NCBI GenBank assembly: GCA_015698045.1
Contig: BLAL01000193.1
Span: forward strand, 372,001-436,000
Reading direction: 5' to 3'
DNA from: Rhizophagus clarus
Lineage: Eukaryota; Glomeromycota; Glomeromycetes; Glomerales; Glomeraceae
DNA length: 64,000 nucleotides
Position 1 is the first letter of the stretch; every line of letters starts with the position of its first letter. The position numbers and the translations under genes are program-made. The notes beneath the pieces are model-generated. The model searched no databases and was not told the origin of the DNA. It worked only from the letters and a program-made list of their open reading frames with translations. Of this stretch, positions 17,607-26,209 are shown one piece after another.

Positions 17607-19537
17607 TTTCGTGATTCGTCATCAATATCATCCTCATTATCATCTTCAATTTCTTCTTCAGAATCTTCTTCCAATATGTATTCTTCAGAATCTTCAGAGT
17701 CTTCAGGATCTTCTTCCTCATTTTGGTATACATAATTAACTTTTTTAGTCCGCTTTAGTCTGGGGCAATTAGCCTTTGTATGTCCAGCATTTCCACATAC
17801 TGAGCAATGCCGGACAAGTTTACTTGATGCTTTACTTGGCACTACCTTTCTAACAACTTTCTTTGTGGCATAGGCACTTCTGGGTGTAAAGGGACTCTTT
17901 CTAACATGAGCTGTTTGACCTCCTAATCTCTTTTTAAGTTCTTCATAAATAAAATTTTCTAATGTAGCGTCATCTGTTCCTATTCCTGTATATCCCAAAT
18001 CTCTTGCTAGACGAATTTTAAAATCATCTTTTTGTGGTTGAGCTTTATAATTAACTGGAGCTATTGTATGAGCTTGTATTCTTTTGCCTGCACTTTCATG
18101 CCATATATTACGCAAGTCTGTAAAAAATGCAATGACTGTAGCAGGAGTAGCAATTCTAACTCTCATTTCTAAATCAGAAGGCAATTGATTAAATAGATAA
18201 GGTAAGGCATCAGCATCTGGCATTGCTTGTACTAGTGGTTTGATTCGTTTTTCATAACTATCAGGAGTATCTGTCTCTAAAAACTTTTCATTAACAAGAG
18301 CAAATATAGCACTTCGGTTAGTCCCTACCATAACTTCTCTATATTTTTCACGCAACCAGTTTAGGAAGAGAGGTTCAGTATTAATAGCTGGATTACCTCC
18401 TGCATAAGGATCATTGGCAGGAACAGGTGCAAACCTACCTGTCATTTTATTTATCATAACTTGACATCTTGCAACGGCATTAAAGCCAGCAACGGCTAAA
18501 GGACGTGCCATCTCATTTATATTTCTAAGCTTTTGATAATATACGTCTGGTGGTTCCTGCCCATCATAATTGGGTAATTGTGCAAGTAATGGTGCTAATG
18601 TATGCATGACATCTTGTATTGTAGCCATGTTTCCTGGAGGATTGTTTTGTAAATTCAAAATAATTTGTCGTGAATTTAATTCCCTACCCTTCCATTTTTG
18701 GTATCTATTAAATACAAATGCCCGATTGAATTCTGCTAATTCTGCCTCTGCTTTGCGTCTCTGATTTATTCGCTGAAGAATAGCTTTTTCTCCTATTAAT
18801 ACATTTATTCGATTTTGCTTTCTTAAGGCTATCCTTTGTCCATTAGTTTGCCTATCCTGTGCTATTTGCCACCAACGTCGACGCTCATTTACCTCATTAT
18901 TATATGCTAAAGTCAGTAGCTGAGCTTGAATATAATCATTTCTAGTATTTGTTAATTCATTCCTAAGGGCATTGATTCGCTCATTAGCTGTACGGTATAA
19001 ACCTTGCATGTTAATAGCATCTTGAGCATTTCTTTGCATAAGTTCACGAGCAGTTATTAATAAGATTCGTATACCATCTAGTGTATTTTTGGGGTTGAAT
19101 GATGTATCCCCATCAAAATATGATTCCACCCGATCTAGCGCTCTAGCAATATTTATTAAAATATCAGGTATTGCCATATTTTTTTGTTCTTCTTCGGAAT
19201 GATTATTATTAGATTTAGATAATTCTTGTATACGAGATTTAAGTTTATCTATTATGTCTTCTAGCTGGATAATTCGATTATCTTGAATAACTAATGCCTC
19301 CTCTTTTAGCTCCAGATGATCCTGACATTTTTTAAGCTCACCTAGGATGACCTTACATTTATCCTTTAGCTGATTAACTTCATCATCATAAGATTGAAGA
19401 TTCTTTTCAAGATGAGAAATATATCGCTCACAGGCTTTAATTTCCTCTTCTAGTTTGTGGATTTTCTTTTGTACTAACTTTATCCCTAGATCAAAGTTGC
19501 TATTTAGCTGATCAAGATATGTCTGCTCAACCCTCAT
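17561..19537 (-). CDS. Gag-like protein with CCHC zinc knuckle
   Basis: 658 residues. Residues 1-115 are a strong coiled coil (KKIHKLEEEIKACERYISHLEK and onward). Residues 120-330 are helical and Arg/Asn-rich. Residues about 335-520 resemble the helical capsid region of fungal LTR-type Gag proteins (LFLNWLREKYREVMVG, then YLFNQLPSDLEMRVRI). A CCHC knuckle, CSVCGNAGHTKANC (C-x2-C-x4-H-x4-C), lies near 575-590, followed by a long Glu/Asp tail. Such proteins assemble particles and bind nucleic acid. The start codon at 19537 lies inside the 5' end of the divergent integrase gene (19-bp overlap). A downstream start at the internal MAIPDIL is possible. No LTRs or RT accompany it, so it is not simply a nested retrotransposon. 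Confidence 0.78.
   Translation of the reverse strand: MRVEQTYLDQLNSNFDLGIKLVQKKIHKLEEEIKACERYISHLEKNLQSYDDEVNQLKDKCKVILGELKKCQDHLELKEEALVIQDNRIIQLEDIIDKLKSRIQELSKSNNNHSEEEQKNMAIPDILINIARALDRVESYFDGDTSFNPKNTLDGIRILLITARELMQRNAQDAINMQGLYRTANERINALRNELTNTRNDYIQAQLLTLAYNNEVNERRRWWQIAQDRQTNGQRIALRKQNRINVLIGEKAILQRINQRRKAEAELAEFNRAFVFNRYQKWKGRELNSRQIILNLQNNPPGNMATIQDVMHTLAPLLAQLPNYDGQEPPDVYYQKLRNINEMARPLAVAGFNAVARCQVMINKMTGRFAPVPANDPYAGGNPAINTEPLFLNWLREKYREVMVGTNRSAIFALVNEKFLETDTPDSYEKRIKPLVQAMPDADALPYLFNQLPSDLEMRVRIATPATVIAFFTDLRNIWHESAGKRIQAHTIAPVNYKAQPQKDDFKIRLARDLGYTGIGTDDATLENFIYEELKKRLGGQTAHVRKSPFTPRSAYATKKVVRKVVPSKASSKLVRHCSVCGNAGHTKANCPRLKRTKKVNYVYQNEEEDPEDSEDSEEYILEEDSEEEIEDDNEDDIDDESRNCYALKKKWCEVEYL
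17591..17597 (-). promoter_or_regulatory. Putative -1 ribosomal frameshift site U UUA AAA
   Basis: On the minus strand the Gag frame reads GCT TTA AAA AAA AAG TGG. T TTA AAA is in the zero frame and is followed by further A, making an A9 run. Slipping back one base enters the protease frame, which is open. Gag ends seven codons after the A run. No downstream pseudoknot was worked out. Polymerase slippage on A9 is an alternative mechanism. Confidence 0.55.
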
Positions 19538-20616
19538 TGTTACCTATTATTCCTATAGATTCTGGTGAGGCTCGAAATCTTGATATTTCTATTGCTTTGA
19601 AAAAGATTTATTATCAACCTATTGGTTATCAGAGAAATGCTAAAAAATTGTTTGAAGCTTCTATTAAGGCTGGATATGATTTTACTATTGATGAAGTGAA
19701 GGACTGGCTTGAGAGACAGGCTGTACACCAAATACATATGCCACGTCCTAGATATATTCCTTGTGCAAGTTTTACCTCTATTACTACGCCCAATGAAGTC
19801 CATCAGGCAGATGTTCTTTATATGCCTTATGATAAAGTAGGACGAATTACTTATCTTTTTTGTCTTAATGTAGTGGACGTTGCTTCTAGATATAAAGCTT
19901 CTATTCCTATTGGTGCATATAGTGTCAAGGATAGAGAGGGAATCTTAACTTCTAAAACTATTGCACGTGCTTTTAAAAGTATATATGATGATGAATCCCA
20001 TCCTCTTGTCTGGCCAAAATTATTAATCACTGATAGGGGTTCTGAATTTAAGGGAGAATGTGAGGTGCTTATGATGGAACATAACGTGAAAATTCAGAAG
20101 GCTAAATCTAAGCGTACTATGGGTATTGTTGAGAGATATAATCAAACATTAGCTAAAAGATTATTTCGTATACAAGACGCACATGACTTATTAACATTGC
20201 ATTTATCTGAAAGATCTAGGTCTTGGGTACAGAATTTGCCTATAATTGTTGAGGACATTAATAATTCTATCACACGTCAGATTGGTATTTCTCCTGCTAA
20301 GGCTATAAAAAAGAATCAGGTTAAGGCCAAACCCTCTTGGCCTGCTAGACGTTCAATTGGCTATGATGAAGCAATTTTACCAAGCTATACTGAAGTTCGA
20401 TATCTTTTTGAACCTAGTGATCTAGAAGGAGGAAAAAAAAGAGCAACCGACTGCAATTGGTCTCTTGAAGTTTTTATAATTGAATCATATTTGCTAAAAG
20501 AAAATCAACCAGTTCTCTATAAACTTTATAATGGCCCTGAGCGTTCATTCGTGAGAGAAGAACTACAGATCGTAAAGGATGTGCAATTACCACCTCAATG
20601 GATACTTAAGCATTAG
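19519..20616 (+). CDS. int: Maverick-type retroviral-like integrase (DDE)
   Basis: 365 residues. The N-terminal helical region LKKIYYQPIGYQRNAKKLFEA..VKDWLERQ is characteristic of Maverick c-integrases. The catalytic core has D98 (HQADVLYM), D172 (ITDRGSEF) and E205 (GIVERYNQ), giving D-x73-D-x32-E. A C-terminal SH3-like segment ends SFVREELQIV. It would cut and join the TIR ends into target DNA, consistent with the 5-bp duplication. It diverges from the Gag-like gene with start codons overlapping by 19 bp and overlaps the convergent C2HC gene by 11 bp. No frame break or missing catalytic residue is seen. Confidence 0.92.
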   Translation: MSAQPSLLPIIPIDSGEARNLDISIALKKIYYQPIGYQRNAKKLFEASIKAGYDFTIDEVKDWLERQAVHQIHMPRPRYIPCASFTSITTPNEVHQADVLYMPYDKVGRITYLFCLNVVDVASRYKASIPIGAYSVKDREGILTSKTIARAFKSIYDDESHPLVWPKLLITDRGSEFKGECEVLMMEHNVKIQKAKSKRTMGIVERYNQTLAKRLFRIQDAHDLLTLHLSERSRSWVQNLPIIVEDINNSITRQIGISPAKAIKKNQVKAKPSWPARRSIGYDEAILPSYTEVRYLFEPSDLEGGKKRATDCNWSLEVFIIESYLLKENQPVLYKLYNGPERSFVREELQIVKDVQLPPQWILKH

Positions 20617-21895
20617 TCTTACCTCCTCTCTCCTCCACTTGGTATAGAATTTGTTCGAAAGCATTGCTTAAGTAATCATCTATTTCAGCTCTATTATAGA
20701 CTATAATTTGTGTATTTCTAAGCCAATCAGTTCGTGAATTCTTTTTTCCTGCTTTATCATTCCCAGGCTTATCATCTATAAGAAATTTGGTTAGAGAACA
20801 TAGAGCAAACTTAAATTGTCCACGCTTATCAAATTCTTTTTCAAGTATTTCCTTAAATTGTCTTCTTCGGCTTTCTAGCATTTTTCGTATATCACTTCCA
20901 TTGTCTGGATGAGATCGTGGGACTTTTGCACGATGCACAGCTATGGCTCTTCTTTTAAGTGCTGTGCCTAATTCTTCTTGCTCCCTAAATTCTATATCTC
21001 TTTCTTGTTCTTCAGTAATTCCTCCCAAACGCTTGAATTCTTCATTATTTGCCTTTTCTTGCCTACAGTACTCTTCATATTCTTCTTTTGTAGGTGGCCT
21101 ACTTGCTTCAGGATCCAATTGCTCAAGATCATGATTTAGAAGATTGCATTCATGCAAGTTTTCTGGTCTATCTCTATCACCTAGTTCAAGTTCTTTCCAT
21201 CTCTTTAGCAATCTCGCTCCCCATTTTCTGAAGTGTTCACCAGGCTTACGATTATTTGGATTAATAAATCTGACTGCTTCCTCTGGGATTTTAGGAAGTT
21301 CTGTTTCACTTGTTGTTAACCTTTCTGGAAATATTTCTTTACGAATTTCAGCTACAACCCCCTTCACATCTATATGACCCCCCCTCTCTCTATCAAATCT
21401 CCGTTGTAAATATTGGATTGCTGAATATAGAAATGAACTCCATTTTGAAGTAGTTATACCTGTATATGGTTGATCACACTCTTTTTTCATCTCTAAGTAG
21501 AAACGCTTTCTATCAAACTCCTCTGGCCTACAACATGTTTCCTGTTGCAAGTTTTTATAAGTGCCTAATTTTCTTTTTATATCCTGATAATTCCATTCGA
21601 TATTAGGGTTTTTGAAAGGAATATCTTTACTAGAGTCTTGAATTGCCTCTTGAACAGGATTTTGGTTAATTTCTTGGGTTAGTATTTGAAGAGGTTCTTG
21701 GATAGCCTCTTGAACAGGTTGTTTGTTAACTTCTTGGTTATCTTCTTGAACAGGCGATTGAATTGGAGTATCAGTTTTAGGTTTACATGGATTTTTTCGT
21801 CTAAGATGCTCACGAAGTTTTTGAGGTGTTGCGCATTTTTGCCCACAACTATTACAGATTGTAATTTTCTTATCACTTCTTATTTTTCTAACCAT
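20606..21895 (-). CDS. C2HC-finger protein at the right TIR boundary, 429 aa
   Basis: The ATG at 21893-21895 is directly next to the inner edge of the right TIR (21896). Residues 14-38 carry CNSCGQKCATPQKLREH and a following Cys, a C-x2-C-x12-H-x6-C finger like those in PolB and the protease tail. A linker of imperfect repeats follows (QEAIQEPLQ, QEINQNPVQEAIQ). The charged helical body includes EKEFDKRGQFKFALCSLTKFLIDD near the C terminus. No enzyme motif is visible. Being expressed from the duplicated TIR promoter and bearing a finger, it might bind TIR repeats or package DNA; that is inference. Confidence 0.7.
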   Translation of the reverse strand: MVRKIRSDKKITICNSCGQKCATPQKLREHLRRKNPCKPKTDTPIQSPVQEDNQEVNKQPVQEAIQEPLQILTQEINQNPVQEAIQDSSKDIPFKNPNIEWNYQDIKRKLGTYKNLQQETCCRPEEFDRKRFYLEMKKECDQPYTGITTSKWSSFLYSAIQYLQRRFDRERGGHIDVKGVVAEIRKEIFPERLTTSETELPKIPEEAVRFINPNNRKPGEHFRKWGARLLKRWKELELGDRDRPENLHECNLLNHDLEQLDPEASRPPTKEEYEEYCRQEKANNEEFKRLGGITEEQERDIEFREQEELGTALKRRAIAVHRAKVPRSHPDNGSDIRKMLESRRRQFKEILEKEFDKRGQFKFALCSLTKFLIDDKPGNDKAGKKNSRTDWLRNTQIIVYNRAEIDDYLSNAFEQILYQVEERGGKTNA

Positions 21896-22101
21896 TGTGT
21901 TATCTCTAACCGTCGCACTATTACTTACTTATAAAATTTTTTCTTTAATTAATTATTTCCTATTTTTTTCAGTTTTCGGTTATAGAGCCGTTACCAAAAG
22001 CAGTATTTACAGGCTTGCCAAAATGGTTTTGGGCTATTACAAAACTTAAGTATTAACTATTTATTAATTAATCTTTTGAATTTTAGTGTTAAAAAAATAG
22101 G
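21896..22101. promoter_or_regulatory. Probable bidirectional promoter, right TIR inner part
   Basis: The inverted duplicate of 9229-9434, lying between the minus-strand C2HC gene (starts 21895) and the plus-strand cysteine-rich gene (starts 22102). Having the same sequence before two different inward genes suggests co-regulation. Inferred from layout only. Confidence 0.5.
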
Positions 22102-22338
22102 ATGATTGGTGAATATTCTTGTCCGTATCTTTGTAATACTGGAAAGGTTTGCAATAACCCTTGTATTCGCCCTGAAGGTTGCCGATTTCATTGGAAAGCT
22201 AAAAAACGGATACCATGTTCTGATTGCAGGAAGCCTACAGCCTCTGCTTGTGGCCGATGCCCATTACATGTTAGAGGCTATTATGTTATTCAGTATTATG
22301 ACAGGCTTCGATCACAGTTTTCTTCTGAATTTTTTTAG
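22102..22338 (+). CDS. TIR-encoded cysteine-rich 78-aa protein, right copy
   Basis: The translated sequence is identical to the left copy at 8992-9228, with the same ATG context and two Cys/His clusters (CPYLC..C..C..C..H and CSDC-x7-CGRC..H). It reads outward toward the element end. Two identical genes mean either would suffice if one TIR were damaged. Zinc binding is inferred from the spacing; no family assigned. Confidence 0.65.
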   Translation: MIGEYSCPYLCNTGKVCNNPCIRPEGCRFHWKAKKRIPCSDCRKPTASACGRCPLHVRGYYVIQYYDRLRSQFSSEFF

Positions 22339-23129
22339 GGTGGCATTTCGTTAGACATTTATATAAAATATGCTATTTAATAAGCTAGCCTACATTGAAT
22401 CTGTTCTTGATTAAGGAAAAGTTGGGACAAAAATCTCGTTAGTCTTATTTAACAAATATGCTATTTAATGAGCTAGCTTGTGCAGAAGCCATTCTTGTAT
22501 ATAGAAAAGTTCGTTAGATTTAAGAAGTCACATGATTTTTTGTTATACTTATTTTCGTTAGACTTATTTAATAAATATGCTAATTGATGCGCTAGCCTGC
22601 ATTAAACCTTTTCTTGATTAAGGAAAAGTTGGGACAAAAATCTCGTTAGACTTATTTTTTTCGTTAGACTTATTTAGGGGGTAATAAGGACCGTTAGATT
22701 TATTTTGGTTAGACTTATTTTTTTTCGTTAGACTTATTTAGGGGTAATAAGTACCGTTAGATTTATTTTGGTTAGACTTATTTAATAAATATGCCAATTA
22801 ATACGCTAATCCTTGTAGAATTAATTCCTGATATATTTATTTTCGTTAGACTTATTTTTCGTTAGATTTATTTACAATAGAGAAATTACAATTCTAGAAG
22901 TCTTAGAAGCTTTTCTAATATATTAATAAAAAATTGATATAGAAATTAACCTTCTAAGACGGCTAAAAGCTTTTCTAACACAATATAGAAATTAATATTC
23001 TAGATCTTTTAGAACTAATTCTCATATAATAAAAAAACGATATTGATTTTAACATTCAGGGGGTCGTAACACACAATAGCAAGGGGGGACGGACCTTACG
23101 GTCCTTAAACCCCCACTTTGCCATTGTGT

Positions 23130-23134
23130 TCTTA
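23130..23134. repeat. Target-site duplication, right copy
   Basis: TCTTA immediately outside the right TIR (..GCCATTGTGT). Removing one copy and the element restores the reading frame of the interrupted recombinase gene. Confidence 0.85.
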
Positions 23135-24310
23135 CTATTGAAGAATGTCAACAGATATTACAATCTCCTATACTTACTCAAGAAACTCCATCAGGACTTT
23201 TAAAAAGAATCTTTTTTTATAATGCACTTTTTCTTGGTCTTCGTGGTGGGGAACACTATAAATTAAAATTTAATCATTTTCAAAAACGATATGATGGGGG
23301 TTATGATGTAAATATTACACGATCAAAGACAAAACAAGGAGGTATTGAAGACCCAAATAATGGTTCTGGTGATAAATTACGAATTCCAGGTCATCCAAGT
23401 ATTATTGCAGATTATGATTTATTTTTTACCAAACGTCCTATTAATGCCAAAGAAAATTTTTATTTACAAGAAATAACAGATGAAGATGGTAAGACTATAT
23501 ATATAGTAATTAATCAATAATAATATTATTATTAATTTAATTGTTTTATCTTTTAGTATATATTTATCAGGGTAAATGGTATTTGAAAAATCAAATAGGA
23601 AAACTTCGATTACAAGGGTTCCTTCATAATCTTGCTGTTGAATGTGGAATTTCTGCTGAAGGAAGAAAAATTACTAATCATTCTGGGCGTAAATCCTTAG
23701 TCTCTTTATTAAAAGAGTTGAATTTTACAGATATTGAAGTTATGTCTGTATCCCGACATAAATCTATAAGTGGATTGAAATCATACGAGCGATCAAGTGA
23801 AAAACTTCAAAATGTTTCATTAAATGGATTAGTTGAAGCCATTTTTATGCCTGGTACTATTAGTAATTTTTATTATACTAAAGTAATAGATTAATTTATT
23901 TTTATATACAGATCAAAACACTTTAACGTCATGTAGTACTACTTCAATGATCATTAATGAGCAAAACAATGATAATCAGAATATTGACATAACACCTGAT
24001 ACAATTTCAACACCTGGATTTCGTTCTGCACTGCAAGTTGCTAAAGGTACTATATTATTTAATAGAACTATATTTTAAACATTTGAAATTCTTATTTATA
24101 TTTGAATTATTGGCAGAAAATATTTCTCTGCAACAAGTTAGCGTTAACAATGATAAAAAAATGAAAGAACCACTTCAAGAAGACGAAAATGATAAAAATA
24201 TTTCTAATTCAAACGTTGATATTGAAAGTTTTCAAGATTTATTAAAACAACCTAATGCCAAAATTACATTTCATAATTGTTCATTTAATTTTAATAATAT
24301 GAAAAACTAA
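23135..24310 (+). CDS. Crypton-like tyrosine recombinase, catalytic 3' part (split by Maverick insertion)
   Basis: Exons by frame and splice signals: 23135-23488, 23557-23853, 23912-24046 and 24117-24310, with introns of 68, 58 and 70 bp (GTAAGA..TTTTAG, GTACTA..ATACAG, GTACTA..TTGGCAG). The catalytic tetrad is visible: first Arg in LFLGLRGGEHYKL, His-x2-Arg in ITNHSGRKSLVSLL, second His in SRHKSISG and the Tyr nucleophile in LKSYERSS. A candidate Lys is in RSKTKQGG. The tail after the domain is polar and ends FNNMKN. With the 5' exons the coding length is 1,425 nt, an exact multiple of three. It is either a Crypton-type mobile gene or a domesticated relative. Now separated from its 5' part by 14.9 kb. 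Confidence 0.78.
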
Positions 24311-26200
24311 TAAAGTTAATGTATTCATGATTTATATGTAACAAGACAATGTTCATTTATTATATATATCTCTAATAAAGCTATTCAATAAATGTAAAAA
24401 AATATATAGTGTGATCCTATAAGGATATATAATAAATAACAGTTGTTTTATTACATTATCTTGTAATTAAATAAAAAGTCTCATTTTTGGAAGTGTATAT
24501 CAAGTATCTATAAAGAACTATTGAAATAAATATAATAAGAACTCTGCAGAATAATTATTTTATTTATTATTATAAAGTACAAGTTATTTAATGTTTATAT
24601 ATAGGTTTATTTTTGAAAGAAACAACCTACCATGTTATTAATATATAGTTTTATACATTTCTAACCTTTTCTAATATTTCTTTAGTCTTGCAAGGAGTTT
24701 TTTAAAACTAATCTACAACTCATTTGAAACTTGTGATTCTAATAGTGAAAAACAACGATAATTGGACTAAATATAAATTATCACATGGCTACCATGTGTT
24801 TTTGTAGTATAGTGTAGTACTAGTGTAGTACAATTTTATAAATATTACAAAATATTATTTAGTGAAACGAGCAAGATCAGCCCAAATGAATTGTTCTTTT
24901 TTTAATAAAACAATTATTAACCAATTAACATTTTGTTATTTTCTTTTTACTTTAGGTGGCTAGATTTCCTTGAATATGGATTTCAGTAAGTATTAAAATG
25001 GTGTGTTAATAAACTATTTCTTTTATCAAAACATTTCTAATGTTTCATTTTTTTTTCATTTGTAGATTCAATTTTCTTTTAGAAAAAAAGAATGAAATTT
25101 TTTTTTAGAAAAAATAAGTTTGCATAAACCATAGCAAAGTCATATATTTTTGTTATCTAATAAATGACAATGACTAAAAAAATCTTAAAAAATTAGAGCA
25201 ATTAAATAAACAAATTATACCACTTTTTTTTTTGTTTACTAATTTTTTAATTTATAATAATTATTTTATTTTAGTATTGTCTTCATTGATGCTGGCAATT
25301 TATATTTTAGCTAGAAAAATCTTTTTCATTACAAAAAAAATAAATGTTAAAAGATAATTGACTATAATTCAGTTTGTCTTGTGCAGTACTAATAGTTAAT
25401 CAATAATATTTTTTTCAATTTATTTCAAGAAAAAACGATTAGTTGTGTAATTTTTTCACTATATCAATTATCTAACACTTTTTTAGATTAGAAACAAATT
25501 AATTGTTGACTAATACTTAATTATTTTAGGCTAAAAAAATTAGTATAGATAAAATAGGTATATAGATCTAATCTATAGGTGTTTAATTTTATTTGTAATA
25601 TTCAACAATTTGACATATTTAAATAAATAAACGCGTTACTAATTTTAAAAAAAAAAAAAAAAAATTTTAGGTTAAAAAAACTAAAGACCAAATATAGAAA
25701 AACACTCAATCACGTAATTTCTTTTTACCAATGTTTAATGACCGCCGGATTGTACCGGTATTTTATCAAATTAATAAATACTTTTTTAGAAAAAAATTGG
25801 CGTAACGCTGATCATCTGATTGAAAACAAAAAAATTTATTGCGTAGTGCTGATCACCTGATTAGCTGACAAATTTTTTTAATCTGTATAACGTTGATCAT
25901 GGAAATTACCATAAAAAAAATCCCTTTTTTTTTCCTCAATAAAAAACATATTTAAAGAACCTCTGTCCCTGCGAAAAACTGAGAACAATTAAATAGATAT
26001 TAGATAACAGATAACAGATCTTAGTTAATTGTTAATTTGATAATTGGTAAAATTTAAAAATGTATATTAGAAGGCAATGATCTTTTCCAACAAAATTTAA
26101 TTATTGTTATTATTCACAATAATGAGCTAAAATTGTTATAAGTTTTTTTTAAAAAAAACTTGTTGTCATCTGATCTCCAACGTTGAGGTGCAGACACTTT
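24311..26200. other. AT-rich stretch, no gene recognised
   Basis: A/T-rich, with T-runs before TAG that look like relic intron ends (near 24955 and 25065). Three imperfect repeats, GCGTAACGCTGATCATCTGATT (near 25799), GCGTAGTGCTGATCACCTGATT (near 25842) and a shorter one near 25885, are spaced about 42 bp apart. No coding frame is convincing. Confidence 0.45.
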
Positions 26201-26209
26201 GATCAGGAA

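Larger units (their letters stand above)
8201..23129 (+). mobile_element. Maverick/Polinton-like element with Gag-Pro genes, 14,929 bp
   Basis: Bounded by 1,234-bp inverted repeats (8201-9434 and 21896-23129) and a TCTTA target duplication. It encodes a protein-primed family B DNA polymerase and a Maverick-type integrase, the two hallmark genes. It also carries a Gag-like protein, a retropepsin-like protease, two F-box proteins, a coiled-coil protein, a C2HC-finger protein and small ORFs. I found no Walker-A ATPase, no adenain-type cysteine protease and no recognisable jelly-roll capsid. The interior has no visible introns, unlike the host gene it interrupts. Four frame breaks are seen (PolB, coiled-coil protein, protease tail, Gag/Pro overlap); three lie in A/T runs. 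The Gag/Pro one fits programmed frameshifting. Confidence 0.92.
21896..23129 (-). repeat. Maverick right terminal inverted repeat
   Basis: Mirror of 8201-9434, the same 1,234-bp length. It contains the second copy of the cysteine-rich gene, the inverted TCTAACG motif array (about 22348-22866) and the terminal palindrome at 23071-23129. No difference from the left copy was noticed in the segments compared. Confidence 0.92.

Noticed and set aside
16494-20616. Gag, protease and integrase as a nested LTR retrotransposon inside the Maverick
   Set aside because: No LTRs, no reverse transcriptase or RNase H, and the integrase is on the opposite strand with a Maverick-type N terminus. Gene ends interlock with neighbours by 11-22 bp overlaps.
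20943-21377. Serine/leucine-rich plus-strand frames
   Set aside because: Antisense shadows of the 429-aa C2HC-finger gene.
23883-23911. A 29-bp intron near the end of the recombinase catalytic exon
   Set aside because: Too short to splice. A donor at 23854 gives a 58-bp intron with a TACTAA branch core and keeps the frame.
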